Positions 49,465 through 59,267 of a stretch of DNA of 64,000 nucleotides are shown in pieces; positions within the stretch are counted from its first letter, which is position 1; each line of letters begins with the position of its first letter. The notes beneath the pieces are model-generated. The model did no database searches and was not told the origin of the DNA. It was given only the letters and a program-made list of their open reading frames with translations. This stretch comes from Thalassotalea hakodatensis (GTDB lineage: Bacteria; Pseudomonadota; Gammaproteobacteria; Enterobacterales; Alteromonadaceae), in assembly GCF_030295995.1 (NCBI RefSeq), contig NZ_AP027365.1:434001-498000 (forward strand). Direction: 5' to 3'. A program made the translations under genes and the position numbers.

Positions 49465-51246
49465 ATGGCTGAATATCACGCACCGCTAAAAGATATGAAT
49501 TACTTATTATGGGATGTTTTTGCTGTTGATAAGGTTTGGTCAACATTACCCAAGCTAGCTGAGCATGTTGATAAAGAAACATCTCAAGCTATTTTATCTG
49601 AATGTGGGAAAATTGCTGAGCAAGTAATTGCACCAATTTCTCGAGAAGGAGATGAAGTAGGCGTTAGTTTTGACGGTGGCAAAGTGACAACCGCCCCAGG
49701 ATATAAAGAAGCGTTTCAAACTTATGTAGAAGGAGGCTGGAGTGCGCTAGGCGGTGACGTTGAATACGGCGGTATGGGCATGCCTAAGGCAATCACTTCA
49801 TTACATGAAGAAATGTTATGTTCAGCAGATATTTCCTTTTCACTATATCCCGGTTTGACTGCCGGTGCTGCACTTTCTTTGGCTAAACACGGCAGTGATG
49901 AGTTAAAAGAGCGTTATTTAACTAGGCTATATGCTGGCGATTGGACCGCATCAATGTGTTTAACCGAAGCACATGCGGGTACTGATTTAGGCATGATCAG
50001 AACGAAAGCTGAGCCTCAAAAAGACGGCAGTTATAAAATTACCGGTAATAAAATTTTCATCACGGCAGGGGAGCATGATCTTACCGATAATATCCTTCAC
50101 TTAGTGTTGGCAAAATTACCTGATGCACCCGCTGGCCCTAAAGGCATATCTTTATTTGTAGTGCCTAAGTATCAAGTAAACGATGATGAAAGTTTAGGTG
50201 ATTTTAACCACGTAAGTTGTGGCTCAATAGAGCATAAAATGGGAATACATGCCTCAGCTACTTGTGTTATTAATTTTGATGGTGCCACTGGCTTTTTAGT
50301 GGGTGAAGTTAATAAAGGACTTGCCTGCATGTTCACCATGATGAATTTTGAGCGTATTGGTGTTGGTATACAAGGCTTAGGAGCAAGTGTTCGATCTTAT
50401 CAAAACGCATTGGAATATGCCCAAGACCGTTTACAGAGTCGTTCACTTTCTGGAGCGAAAACGCCAGATAAACCTGCTGACTCTATCATGGTTCATGGCG
50501 ATGTACGTCGTATGTTACTTAACATGAAAGCGCTTAATGAAGGTTCGCGGGCTTTATCACTTTATATCGCTAATCAACTTGATATTGCAACTTACGGTGA
50601 AGGTGAAGCGCAAAAGTCAGCAGAAGCCATCGCTGCATTGATGACACCAGTTGCTAAAGCCTTTTTTACTGACATTGGATTTGATAATACGGTTGCAGGT
50701 CAACAGATATTCGGTGGTCATGGCTATATACGTGAATGGGGGCAAGAGCAACTTGTGCGGGATACACGCATTGCGCAAATTTATGAAGGAACCAACGGCA
50801 TTCAAGCGATGGATTTGCTGGCGCGAAAAGTGGCAGCGAGTAAAGGTGAACTGTTAACAGGTTTATTAACCGAAATTAAACAGTTTATGGCGAATACTTC
50901 GAACAGCCAAATGGACGAATTTGTCAAACCATTAGCTGACGCTGTTGATGATTTAGAAAAAACAACTGAATTTGTTTTATCTCAAGCAAGTCATGATGCT
51001 GAAATATTGGGAACAGCAGCCAATGATTACTTACACCTTGTTGGCTATACTGCCATGGCATTTGTATGGTGTAAGATGGCTGACGTTAGTATAAATAACG
51101 AAGCGGAAGACCCAAACTTTCATCAAAGTAAAATACATACAGCCCGATATTATTTCACTCGTTTATTACCGAGACGATTGTCGCTCATTGAAACGATTAA
51201 AGCAGGTTCATCACCAATGTTTGATATGCCCGATGAATTGTTTTAA
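49465..51246 (+). CDS. Acyl-CoA dehydrogenase
   Basis: A 593-residue flavoprotein of the long acyl-CoA dehydrogenase type with an extra C-terminal domain, the group that includes DmdC (methylmercaptopropionyl-CoA dehydrogenase) and other FAD dehydrogenases. FAD-binding SMCLTEAHAGTDLG and the catalytic Glu in IYEGTNGIQAMDL are present, as is GGHGYIREWGQEQLVRD. The substrate cannot be fixed from sequence; general beta-oxidation is the simplest role. A terminator follows. Confidence 0.92.
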   Translation: MAEYHAPLKDMNYLLWDVFAVDKVWSTLPKLAEHVDKETSQAILSECGKIAEQVIAPISREGDEVGVSFDGGKVTTAPGYKEAFQTYVEGGWSALGGDVEYGGMGMPKAITSLHEEMLCSADISFSLYPGLTAGAALSLAKHGSDELKERYLTRLYAGDWTASMCLTEAHAGTDLGMIRTKAEPQKDGSYKITGNKIFITAGEHDLTDNILHLVLAKLPDAPAGPKGISLFVVPKYQVNDDESLGDFNHVSCGSIEHKMGIHASATCVINFDGATGFLVGEVNKGLACMFTMMNFERIGVGIQGLGASVRSYQNALEYAQDRLQSRSLSGAKTPDKPADSIMVHGDVRRMLLNMKALNEGSRALSLYIANQLDIATYGEGEAQKSAEAIAALMTPVAKAFFTDIGFDNTVAGQQIFGGHGYIREWGQEQLVRDTRIAQIYEGTNGIQAMDLLARKVAASKGELLTGLLTEIKQFMANTSNSQMDEFVKPLADAVDDLEKTTEFVLSQASHDAEILGTAANDYLHLVGYTAMAFVWCKMADVSINNEAEDPNFHQSKIHTARYYFTRLLPRRLSLIETIKAGSSPMFDMPDELF

Positions 51247-51274
51247 ATAGTAAATGCAGATCATCGATTTTATC

Positions 51275-51303
51275 TAAACCCGCTTTTATGCGGGTTTATT
51301 ATT
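51275..51303 (+). terminator. Intrinsic terminator after the acyl-CoA dehydrogenase gene
   Basis: TAAACCCGC and GCGGGTTTA form a perfect stem around TTTTAT, followed by TTATTT. Confidence 0.75.
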
Positions 51304-51368
51304 TGGAGTATACGGGAATAATGATTAGTATGTATTTTATCAGCAGAAAATCAATAAAAGGACAGCGA

Positions 51369-51941
51369 ATGAAATTATTAGGGTCTACTACATCACCCTT
51401 TGTAAGAAGGTTACGTGTTTATTTAACTGAGAAAGAATACGAATTTGTAAACTTAGACATTTTCGCGGAACAAGATAGAGCGTTACTAACGATAAACAAT
51501 CCAACGAAAAAAATACCTGCATTGATTGATGGTGAGTTATGTATCTATGATTCTCGCGTGATCTATCGCTATTTAGCTAATAAATTTTCTCAAGATGCAT
51601 TGTCTTGGCAGCAGGAAAATTTATTAACTTTAATTGATTCAGTTAATGATGCGCTGGTGTCTATGTTGCTGTTAAAGCGCTCTAAAGTTGATACTCAGCA
51701 AGACGCACTGTTTTTTAACTTACAACGAGAACGAACGGAATCTGTTTTGACTACCTTAGATAAAGCAGTTGCTGATGGTCAATTTAACAACTGGCATTAT
51801 CCAGCAATCTGCCTATGGTGTTTGCTTGATTGGGTTGACTTCAGAGAATTAGCAGAATGGCGGAGTTACGACCAGCTCGTGCAATTTTTCGAACAAAATA
51901 GCACACGAGCTATATTAGCAAAAACAGATCCAAGAGTTTGA
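51369..51941 (+). CDS. Glutathione S-transferase-like protein
   Basis: A 190-residue protein with a thioredoxin-like N-terminal domain (MKLLGSTTSPFVRRLRVYL, NPTKKIPALIDGELCIYDSRVIYRYL) and a helical C-terminal domain, the GST fold. The serine in TTSPFVRR could activate glutathione. An AAGGA site marks the ATG at 51369, although the frame is open from 51288 across the preceding terminator. The substrate is unknown. Confidence 0.87.
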   Translation: MKLLGSTTSPFVRRLRVYLTEKEYEFVNLDIFAEQDRALLTINNPTKKIPALIDGELCIYDSRVIYRYLANKFSQDALSWQQENLLTLIDSVNDALVSMLLLKRSKVDTQQDALFFNLQRERTESVLTTLDKAVADGQFNNWHYPAICLWCLLDWVDFRELAEWRSYDQLVQFFEQNSTRAILAKTDPRV

Positions 51942-51974
51942 AACCTGTTATAACATCGCTCTACAGGGAACAAA

Positions 51975-52730
51975 CTAAAATGAATATCGAGTACTAATAA
52001 GTGCCATTTGCGTATTATTGTGTTTTATCAGCGGGCTGCTTGAAAGCGTTTCGTCTAAATTAGTGGTGCTTAGCATGCCAAGTAGCTGCCAATCTTTGGA
52101 AATTGAATAGGTTGTAACAATACCTAAGGTGTAATTCTTCGCTCTGGATGTATCATTAGCGGTGTTTAAAAATAGGTATTCTGGCGCACCAAAATAATGC
52201 CTAATTTGGTTTTCGCCCAAAGACTCTATTTGAGCGGTCAATGCGACATTTAAGTTTTCATAGGAGGCAATGTTATAAGCCCCCTGTAAAAAGATTGCCG
52301 TTGAATCAGCAGATATTGTTTGTTGATTGATAATCGTTGTTTCTGCGCTAAAGCGGCCATGTGTATAGGCAGCATTTACACCATGTTTGGTTTCATGAAG
52401 TTGAAAGTCATGTTCAATATCGCCTGCGTTTATGTACGAATTGTTAATGTGATCAAACCAATAATTACCGGCCTGTCTTTTTTGAGCGTTCCAAGCGAGA
52501 GTTCTCGGACGAATTTGTTGATGTATTTGCTGGTTTTCAAGCGGTGGAAGTAGCCCAAGCGATTCAGCACTATGCGTTGCTAAGCCGTGTGGGATATCAA
52601 GCGCATCTCGTCCCCACTGTTGTGACAACTGTGGAGCAGTTTGCTTTTTTTTAATCGTGTCTTGACTCACGTTATTGTTAGCAAATGCAGTAACGCTTAG
52701 TAACATAGTGATTAAAAGTATCAGTTTCAT
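51975..52730 (-). CDS. Probable outer-membrane protein, possibly MipA/OmpV-like
   Basis: A 251-residue protein with a signal peptide (MKLILLITMLLSVTAFA), a polar region, and a second half of beta-strand character ending ALISTRYSF, a C-terminal aromatic typical of outer-membrane barrels. The segment YSISKDWQLLGMLSTTNLDETLSSSPLIK, split here as KDWQLLGML and DETLSSSPLIK, resembles the end of MipA/OmpV proteins, but the barrel looks short. Its role is unknown. Confidence 0.6.
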   Translation of the reverse strand: MKLILLITMLLSVTAFANNNVSQDTIKKKQTAPQLSQQWGRDALDIPHGLATHSAESLGLLPPLENQQIHQQIRPRTLAWNAQKRQAGNYWFDHINNSYINAGDIEHDFQLHETKHGVNAAYTHGRFSAETTIINQQTISADSTAIFLQGAYNIASYENLNVALTAQIESLGENQIRHYFGAPEYLFLNTANDTSRAKNYTLGIVTTYSISKDWQLLGMLSTTNLDETLSSSPLIKHNNTQMALISTRYSF

Positions 52731-52910
52731 TGACGACCCTTGTGTTTCGGTGGCGTAAAATTTTGATTCGAAATACAGAACTAATTTTTACTACGCTACA
52801 TTCTTAACTATAGCGTGAGTGAATAAAAAAGTGAGTTTTTTGAAAATAAAATTTATCAAGATTTAATTAACGTTCTGTTTTTATAAGTAAAAAACCTCGT
52901 ATTTTTTTCG

Positions 52911-52941
52911 TTAACAATTTCGAATCTGGTTGATGTATAAT
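52911..52941 (+). promoter_or_regulatory. Candidate promoter of plsC-rraB
   Basis: A consensus -10, TATAAT (52936-52941), lies 29 bases before the plsC start. The best -35, TTAACA (52911-52916), is 19 bases away, a wider spacing than ideal. Confidence 0.4.
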
Positions 52942-52970
52942 TGCCGCAAGTTTCGTTATGAGAATGACAG

Positions 52971-53684
52971 TTGTTAGCATTTATTCGTATTATTTTACTC
53001 GCCATTGCGATTGTAGTTATTGCCTCTTTATCGATATTAATGTGTTTGTTCAGACCTTTTCATCGTAATAATGTTTATCGCACCGCCCAATGGATGGCTA
53101 AAGTTGCTTATATCGTGGGTGTGAAAATTGAGGTGAGGGTGCCTGCATCAATATCACCCAATTGCTCTTATGTATATATAGGTAACCATCAAAATAGCTA
53201 TGATCTTTTCACTATTAGTAAAGCAGTATTACCTAATACGGTTAGTGTCGGTAAGAAAAGCTTAGTTTGGATCCCCTTTTTTGGTCAAATGTATTGGTTA
53301 ACAGGTAATATTCTCATCGATAGAAACAACAAGAATAAAGCGTCAAATACGATTACAGCAACAGTAGAAAAAATTAAGCGTAAAGGTATTTCTGTGTGGC
53401 TTTTTCCAGAAGGCACAAGAAGCTACGGTAGAGGAATTCTTCCTTTTAAAACAGGAGCATTTAGAACTGCCTTACAAGCAGGTTCAGCAATAGTACCTTG
53501 TGTGTGTAGTAATTCTAGTGATATCCGGCTTAATCGTTGGAATAACGGCAAGCTGATTATCGAGTACATGGACCCTATTCCGACAGTAGGGTTAACCATT
53601 GAAGATATTAGAAAGCTAGCAAATCAAACACGAGAACAAATGACGATTAAATTTGAACAACTTTCCCAAGAGGCTAACGCATGA
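52971..53684 (+). CDS. plsC: 1-acyl-sn-glycerol-3-phosphate acyltransferase
   Basis: PlsC makes phosphatidic acid from lysophosphatidic acid in the inner membrane. The 237-residue protein aligns with E. coli PlsC along its whole length: N-terminal membrane segment, the catalytic HX4D motif as NHQNSYD, VGKKSLVWIPFFGQMYWLTGN and FPEGTRSYGRG. The start is TTG at 52971, which matches the E. coli N-terminus; there is no better ATG in frame. Its stop overlaps the rraB start (ATGA), so the two are coupled. Confidence 0.93.
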   Translation: MLAFIRIILLAIAIVVIASLSILMCLFRPFHRNNVYRTAQWMAKVAYIVGVKIEVRVPASISPNCSYVYIGNHQNSYDLFTISKAVLPNTVSVGKKSLVWIPFFGQMYWLTGNILIDRNNKNKASNTITATVEKIKRKGISVWLFPEGTRSYGRGILPFKTGAFRTALQAGSAIVPCVCSNSSDIRLNRWNNGKLIIEYMDPIPTVGLTIEDIRKLANQTREQMTIKFEQLSQEANA

Positions 53685-54031
53685 ATGATCAAGCACTAAT
53701 TGAATTATACGAACACACAGAGTCTCTTGTGGAAGCGCTACTCACTGATGGTTCTAATGAAGACGTTCACCACACGATTGAACATCACTTTTCAAGTGCT
53801 AGCTTTGAGCAACTTGAAAAAGCTGCGATAGCTGCATTTAAGTTAGGGCTAGAGGTAGAAGAACCTGAAGAAGCTGAGTTGGAAAGTGGCGAAAAAGTCT
53901 TTGCTTTTGATATTGTAACAGAACAACCTCTTGAAATAGATATCTTAAAAGATGAAACAAAGTTCATGTTTGAGTTGGCGAAACAGAATGAAGTTGATTA
54001 TGATGGTTGGGGAACATACTTCGAAGAATAA
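53681..54031 (+). CDS. rraB: Ribonuclease E inhibitor RraB
   Basis: RraB binds RNase E and changes degradosome composition, slowing decay of some mRNAs. The 116-residue protein has the family features TIEHHF, LEKAAIAAFKLGLEVEEPEE and the closing EVDYDGWGTYFEE. It lacks the acidic tail of the E. coli protein (138 residues). The ATG overlaps the plsC stop by 4 bases. A divergent paralogue is at 33539-33862. Confidence 0.92.
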   Translation: MNDQALIELYEHTESLVEALLTDGSNEDVHHTIEHHFSSASFEQLEKAAIAAFKLGLEVEEPEEAELESGEKVFAFDIVTEQPLEIDILKDETKFMFELAKQNEVDYDGWGTYFEE

Positions 54032-54052
54032 TAAATTAAAAGGTTTTCACTC

Positions 54053-54211
54053 ATGGACTGGCTAGATAAAATACTCCGAGCAGATGTATTAGCGTTATTA
54101 ATCCCTATTTTTGCCATTGTAGGTGCATTTAGTGTGGCGGCATTAAAGGCACATCATCGTCATCAAGAACGAATTGAAAAAATTAAACAAGGTATTGACC
54201 CCGATAGCTAA
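54053..54211 (+). CDS. Small single-span membrane protein
   Basis: A 52-residue open frame from ATG to TAA, 21 bases after rraB: MDWLDKILRADVLALLIP, then a hydrophobic span (about 12-31) and a basic tail (HHRHQERIEKIKQGIDPDS). The layout, a short N-terminus, one membrane span and a charged cytosolic helix, resembles small regulatory membrane proteins such as the PspB type. It lies in the same direction as plsC-rraB and is probably co-transcribed. The function is unknown. Confidence 0.65.
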   Translation: MDWLDKILRADVLALLIPIFAIVGAFSVAALKAHHRHQERIEKIKQGIDPDS

Positions 54212-54244
54212 CTACAGGGAGATACTGGTAGGGTTAGTCGTTGT

Positions 54245-55261
54245 TTAGGTTATGTTTGACGTCGAGTCTCTTACAATAAGTTGCGGTGTGTAGTGGGTGA
54301 CAATAGATTTAGCTTGTTGCTTTCTTGATTTGGCAATTAATAGCTTTGCTGCATCTTCCGCAATTTTAGGGTTAGGCTGATGAGCCGTTGTTAGTCTAGG
54401 CCAGGTTTGTCGGGAAAACGGACTGTTTTCAAAGCCGGCTATAGATAATTGTTCAGGAATATTTATACCAAGTAAGCGAGCTGCAAATAGTGCACCTGCC
54501 GCAATTTCATCATTACAGCAAAAAATAGCGCTAGGTTTATTTTCTTTTGCCATTAATTGTTTGGCGCCTTGAACACCCGACTCAAAAGAATATTCACCAT
54601 TGACAATAAATTGCGTATCTAATTCGATGCCGTTATCTTTTAATGCTTTTTTATAACCTCTTAAACGTTCTACAGTAGACATATGCTCAGCTTCACCGGC
54701 AATAAAAGCAATGTTTTTATGACCAAGGTCTACTAAATGTTGCGTAATACTTAACGCTGCTTCATGATCATTTACCATAATGCATGGTGCTATATCGTCA
54801 GGGGCAATATCTCCAGACATGATGCGAACAACCTCAATATCGAGCGTCAGAATATGTTCAACAAATTCTGGCATTTCTGAAAAAGGAGGTGTTAGTACTA
54901 AACCCGCGATGCGCGAGTGCTTGATCATATTGGTAATTTCTTCAAGAAGGTTTTCAGATTTTGCTCTGCAAGGATGAATTAATAATTCAAACCCTTGTTT
55001 CTTGCAGGCTTCTAAAATACCGTTCTGCATATCAATAACATAATATGCGTTCGGGTTATCATAAATAAAAGCGATGCTATATGATTTCGTTCCTGCAAGG
55101 TTGCGGGCGGCTAAATTAGGTTGATAATTTAGCGATTTTACTGCCGTCATTACCTTTTCGCGTGTAGGTTGGCGTACAGAAGGCTCGTTATTTATCACTC
55201 GAGATACTGTTTTTATTGATACACCTGCCGCTTTAGCAACGTCAGTGATTGTTGTTTTCAT
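54245..55261 (-). CDS. LacI-family transcriptional regulator
   Basis: A 338-residue repressor. The N-terminal DNA-binding domain is canonical (TTITDVAKAAGVSIKTVSRVINN, then a hinge helix at NLAARNLAGTKS), followed by a periplasmic-binding-protein-like effector domain (about 60-330). It lies divergent from a TonB receptor, with three TGACAGCGCTGTCA-like palindromes between them, so it should repress itself and the receptor operon until its ligand, probably a sugar, appears. Confidence 0.93.
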   Translation of the reverse strand: MKTTITDVAKAAGVSIKTVSRVINNEPSVRQPTREKVMTAVKSLNYQPNLAARNLAGTKSYSIAFIYDNPNAYYVIDMQNGILEACKKQGFELLIHPCRAKSENLLEEITNMIKHSRIAGLVLTPPFSEMPEFVEHILTLDIEVVRIMSGDIAPDDIAPCIMVNDHEAALSITQHLVDLGHKNIAFIAGEAEHMSTVERLRGYKKALKDNGIELDTQFIVNGEYSFESGVQGAKQLMAKENKPSAIFCCNDEIAAGALFAARLLGINIPEQLSIAGFENSPFSRQTWPRLTTAHQPNPKIAEDAAKLLIAKSRKQQAKSIVTHYTPQLIVRDSTSNIT

Positions 55262-55401
55262 CTAAAATACAGCCTTGTTTGTAATAGTTATAATTAATCG
55301 CGTAAAGTGCAGATGCGTAAGAATATGTATTTATACTGTATGCAGCAAGTTTTTATTCATAAGTTTTATCAACAGCAATAAGTCATTAATACGTTCGAGC
55401 C

Positions 55402-55415
55402 TGACAGCGTTGTCA
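55402..55415. promoter_or_regulatory. LacI-type operator 1
   Basis: TGACAGCGTTGTCA is a near-perfect 14-base palindrome with a central CG, the form bound by LacI-family proteins. It lies on the regulator side of the intergenic region. Confidence 0.65.
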
Positions 55416-55888
55416 CAAATCAACATCAATCTTTAAAATAAGTGAAGGCGCAGCGTAAAGTCAAGGTCAAAATTTATACAAGTCGCAATGAGTAAACCGA
55501 TTAATTTAGTGACATTTAGTGCTGATGACATACAAATTATTAGGGCCTGTTGCTTTGCTTATTACCATAACCCGAGATAAATTTTAATGGGTGACCAAAA
55601 CGCTTTTGTGCCATTCATTAACATTAACCAATATTAACGTTCCATTAACATTGGTTTGTTGAAAAAGCTCTTTACTATGCATAAAAATGTATTTTTATTC
55701 ATTAATATCTTATAACTAAGCGATAAAGTGTAAAAATTTAACTAAAATCGTTTGTTTTTTAATTAATACTTAAAAATAATTTAAACTTAAAGCTTATACT
55801 AAACAACAAGTTAGTTGTAATTATTTGATAATTTCACGATCAAGTATAGCCATAGTTGAAAATTTTGTGTATGGTTTTACGTAACCTA

Positions 55889-55902
55889 TGACAACGCTGT
55901 CA
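55889..55902. promoter_or_regulatory. LacI-type operator 2
   Basis: TGACAACGCTGTCA is the exact reverse complement of operator 1. It lies 86 bases before the receptor start. Confidence 0.7.
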
Positions 55903-55910
55903 TCAAAATA

Positions 55911-55928
55911 AAAGACAGCGCTGTCTTT
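55911..55928. promoter_or_regulatory. LacI-type operator 3
   Basis: AAAGACAGCGCTGTCTTT is a perfect 18-base palindrome sharing the GACAGCGCTGTC core. Its centre is 24 bases from that of operator 2, close to two helical turns, which would favour cooperative binding on one face of the DNA. Confidence 0.72.
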
Positions 55929-55988
55929 AACAAGGTTAGATAAACATAACTAAACATATTTATAAAAAACGTGTGTAAGGGAAAGTCG

Positions 55989-58900
55989 ATGTCATCTAAA
56001 ACATTTAAAAAAGGCGTGTTAGCGAGCTCAATCGCTATGGTGCTTGCTGGTGGTGCTGCACCATTAGCAATGGCTGAGCAAGGCGCTGATAAAGAAGTTG
56101 AAGTAATTGAAGTGACGGGTATCCGTGGCTCAACAAAAGCAAGTATTAACGGCAAGCGTTTTGCTGATTCGCAAGTAGACGGTATTGCCGCTGAAGATAT
56201 TGGTAAGTTACCTGATGTAACCATTACTGATTCACTACAACGTATCACTGGTGTGCAAATTGAACGCGTTGCGGGCGAAGGTGGTGCGGTGCAAATTCGT
56301 GGTCTACCTCAAATTGATACCACCATGAACGGTGAAACCTTTTTATCTGCAACCACTATTGATACCTCAGGCGCTGATTTAGGTGATTTACCTGCGCAAC
56401 TTTTTGGCGGTGTTGATGTGTACAAGTCAGCAACAGCTGATAACACAGCCCAAGGTATTGCGGGTGCAATTGATTTAAAAACTCGTCGTCCGTTTGATAT
56501 GGATGAAGGGTGGACTTTTGTTGGTGGTGCTGAAGCGGCACGTGGTTCAATTACCAAAGAAACTGACCCAACGTTACATGGCTTAGCGGCATATAATGAC
56601 GGTAAAATTGGTTTCTTAATTTCAGCAGTCACTCAAGATGTAACCCTTGCAACCGATTATAACGGTCATAACGATACCTCTGAAAACGGTGGTTTAGGCT
56701 GGACATCAAACAACTATGCGTGGAGTACTCCAGCAGAAGGCGCTGAATATCGCAACATTGTGCCACACGGTTTTACTGCGTTTAACAAAACAGAAGAGCG
56801 TGAGCGTGATGCTGTTCAAGCGTCATTGCAAGTTGATTTAGGTGAAGGTTTTACCTTAACCGCGGATTATTTCTATACGAACCAAGACCGTTTTAATGCA
56901 CGCTCTGGCTTTAACACCAATAACCGTTGGCAAACCTTCGCACAGTATGCGTTTGCAACCAACTATACCGGTGATTCATACACCGATGGTGACGGTAATG
57001 AATGGCGTGGTGTTGATGCGTTTAAGATGCGTCCATACCGTATGCAATCATTCACACAAGTGAATGTTAATGAAGAAAAATCACGTAACTTTAACTTACA
57101 GTTAGATTATGACAATGGCGGTGCGTTAACCGGTCAAGTACGTTTCACTGATGCTACTGCGACAGCAAAAATGCGTCATGCCTACGGCGAAGGCGATATC
57201 ATGAGTATCGATGAAGGTGCGTTGGTATTAGGCCCAGGTGGCTTTACCTCGGCTGAACACTGTACTAACGGTGAAGAAATCGTTGGCTCAGAAGGCGGTT
57301 GTTACGGCCAGTACTCACAAGGTATTGAAACGGGCGACTTCTTCTTAACCCATGATGCCAGTGGCGAGTTTCCAACGTTTGGTGGTTTTGACCAAGTGGT
57401 TGCTGGTGGTCAAGGTGATATGTCGGTTGCGGATTACATGGCAAGTTTAGATTCATATCATGTGGGTGCGTTTTCATCAGAAGGTAACACCGATGATGAA
57501 GCGGATTTACGTACCTTTAGCACAAAGTGGAATTACGCGTTAGAAGATAACGATGTGATCACCAGTGTTGATTTTGGTATTCGTTATTCACAACGTGATG
57601 TAGACCATGACCAATTTACCTATACTTCAGACTTTGGTAATGGTTGTGATATTGCGCAATGGAAAGCCGTTGACCAAAACTTAGACAGAAGTACGAGTAA
57701 TGCGCCTGATAATGCCTGTTATGGTATGGCTGGTACCGGTGAATATACGGCAGCAGAGCAAGGTAACTTTGCTTATAACGCAGAAACAGGTGAATACGAA
57801 GAAACTTCTCACTATCAGTATGATGAAAATACGGGTGAGAGAATGTATGTACCGAAAGTTGATGGAAATGGTGACCCAATCTATGGTGACTTTACATGGA
57901 CACCATACACACTTTTACCACCAACACGTCTAGACGACCATACAACGGTTTCATGGCAAACAGACTTTGGTAACGTAAAAGGTATTCCAGGCGTTTGGGT
58001 GATTGACCCAAGTAACTTCCGTGACCCACGTCAATGGCATAAAGACACGTTTGGTAATGTACAACGTACTGAAAATGGCGGTGCTACGTATGATGTAGGT
58101 TTAGATGAGTTATCTTACTTCTTACAAGCGAACTTTGAGTACGGTAACCTATCAGGTAACGTTGGTTTGAAAGTCATTGAGACCACATTATTTGTGAAGC
58201 AAAACCTTATTGGTGGTAACTTACCGCATTCAGGTTTAGGGCCAGATATTGGTGATGAAGTTACAGAGCGTAAGTATAAAGACGAGCTACCGTCAATTAA
58301 CTTAGCATACCAAGCAACAGATGACGTGGTATTACGTGCTGCATTTTCTGAGAACATGCAAGCGTTGAATCTGGACCAATGGGGTGCAGGTAAGAACGTT
58401 GGTATGGTGTTCAACAATAGTTGTGGCTGTATGCGAGTACAAACAGTGACGTTAAACGGTAACCCGGCGTTAAACCCATGGCGCTCAGAGAACTGGTCAT
58501 TATCAGCTGAGTGGTATGCTGGTGAAGCGTCAATGTTCTTCGCCTCAGCATTTGGTATCGATATTGCTGAATTTACTGAAAGAAAAACAGAGCAACGTAG
58601 CGAAGAGCCGGATAGTGATGGTGTGATCCGTGGTCCACACCCAACAACCTTTACGGCACAATCTGAAGGTGGTGAAGTCGCTGGTTTTGAATTAGGCGCG
58701 AAAGTCGCGTTAAGTGACTTCTTAGGTGAAGACAGCATTCTTAAAAATGTTGGTTTTGACGTTAACTACACGTATACCGATTCAAAACAAGAAGCGAAAG
58801 ACGCACTTGGTGATGACTTACCGTTCCAAGGGATGTCAAAAGATACCTACAACGCGGTTGTATGGTATGAAAACGATACATTCTCAGCGCGTTTAGCGTG

Positions 58901-59150
58901 GAACTCACGTAGCCCACGTTTAATGACAGCGGGTAGTGCAGGAACAGGTGGACAATCGTTATACCAAGACGATTACTCACAGGTAGACTTTAATGCCACG
59001 TATAACTTCAGTGAAGACATTAGCTTTTATCTGAATGGTTCAAACATTACTGAAGAGTATCAGCAAGCTTATATTGAGTTTGAAAAGCAAAAAGCTTTCC
59101 AAAACGTTTATGAAGCACGTTGGACTGTAGGTACACGCGTTAAGTTCTAA
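55989..59150 (+). CDS. TonB-dependent outer-membrane receptor (Xanthomonas/Caulobacter type)
   Basis: A 1053-residue receptor: signal peptide (ending PLAMA), a TonB-box-like VEVIEVTGIRG, a plug domain (about 60-175: AAEDIGKLPDVTITDSLQRITGVQIER, MNGETFLSA, GAIDLKTRRPF) and a 22-strand barrel ending in VGTRVKF. This long plug type is common for carbohydrate uptake in Alteromonadales. The ATG at 55989 has an AAGGGA site; the frame starts at a GTG at 55971. It is preceded by two LacI operators and followed by a terminator and two halogenase genes. Confidence 0.93.
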   Translation: MSSKTFKKGVLASSIAMVLAGGAAPLAMAEQGADKEVEVIEVTGIRGSTKASINGKRFADSQVDGIAAEDIGKLPDVTITDSLQRITGVQIERVAGEGGAVQIRGLPQIDTTMNGETFLSATTIDTSGADLGDLPAQLFGGVDVYKSATADNTAQGIAGAIDLKTRRPFDMDEGWTFVGGAEAARGSITKETDPTLHGLAAYNDGKIGFLISAVTQDVTLATDYNGHNDTSENGGLGWTSNNYAWSTPAEGAEYRNIVPHGFTAFNKTEERERDAVQASLQVDLGEGFTLTADYFYTNQDRFNARSGFNTNNRWQTFAQYAFATNYTGDSYTDGDGNEWRGVDAFKMRPYRMQSFTQVNVNEEKSRNFNLQLDYDNGGALTGQVRFTDATATAKMRHAYGEGDIMSIDEGALVLGPGGFTSAEHCTNGEEIVGSEGGCYGQYSQGIETGDFFLTHDASGEFPTFGGFDQVVAGGQGDMSVADYMASLDSYHVGAFSSEGNTDDEADLRTFSTKWNYALEDNDVITSVDFGIRYSQRDVDHDQFTYTSDFGNGCDIAQWKAVDQNLDRSTSNAPDNACYGMAGTGEYTAAEQGNFAYNAETGEYEETSHYQYDENTGERMYVPKVDGNGDPIYGDFTWTPYTLLPPTRLDDHTTVSWQTDFGNVKGIPGVWVIDPSNFRDPRQWHKDTFGNVQRTENGGATYDVGLDELSYFLQANFEYGNLSGNVGLKVIETTLFVKQNLIGGNLPHSGLGPDIGDEVTERKYKDELPSINLAYQATDDVVLRAAFSENMQALNLDQWGAGKNVGMVFNNSCGCMRVQTVTLNGNPALNPWRSENWSLSAEWYAGEASMFFASAFGIDIAEFTERKTEQRSEEPDSDGVIRGPHPTTFTAQSEGGEVAGFELGAKVALSDFLGEDSILKNVGFDVNYTYTDSKQEAKDALGDDLPFQGMSKDTYNAVVWYENDTFSARLAWNSRSPRLMTAGSAGTGGQSLYQDDYSQVDFNATYNFSEDISFYLNGSNITEEYQQAYIEFEKQKAFQNVYEARWTVGTRVKF

Positions 59151-59172
59151 TCGAACAACTCTGGACTGAATC

Positions 59173-59202
59173 AAAAACCGTCGCTTATGCGGCGGTTTTT
59201 TT
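59173..59202 (+). terminator. Intrinsic terminator after the TonB receptor gene
   Basis: AAAAACCGTCGC and GCGGCGGTTTTT pair (one G-T) around TTAT, followed by T residues. Termination here may be partial, giving receptor mRNA in excess over the halogenase genes. Confidence 0.85.
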
Positions 59203-59267
59203 ATCTATATCATGTAAAACACGATATAAAAATATTGAGCTTAATCAAATAAGCGCTAAATGATGTT

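Larger units (their letters stand above)
55262..55988. other. Long regulatory intergenic region between lacI-like and TonB receptor genes
   Basis: This 727-base stretch has no gene that I can see. It is AT-rich and holds three LacI-type operators: one at 55402-55415, about 140 bases from the regulator start, and two at 55889-55902 and 55911-55928 just before the receptor gene. No clear consensus promoter or hairpin terminator was seen. Confidence 0.7.
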
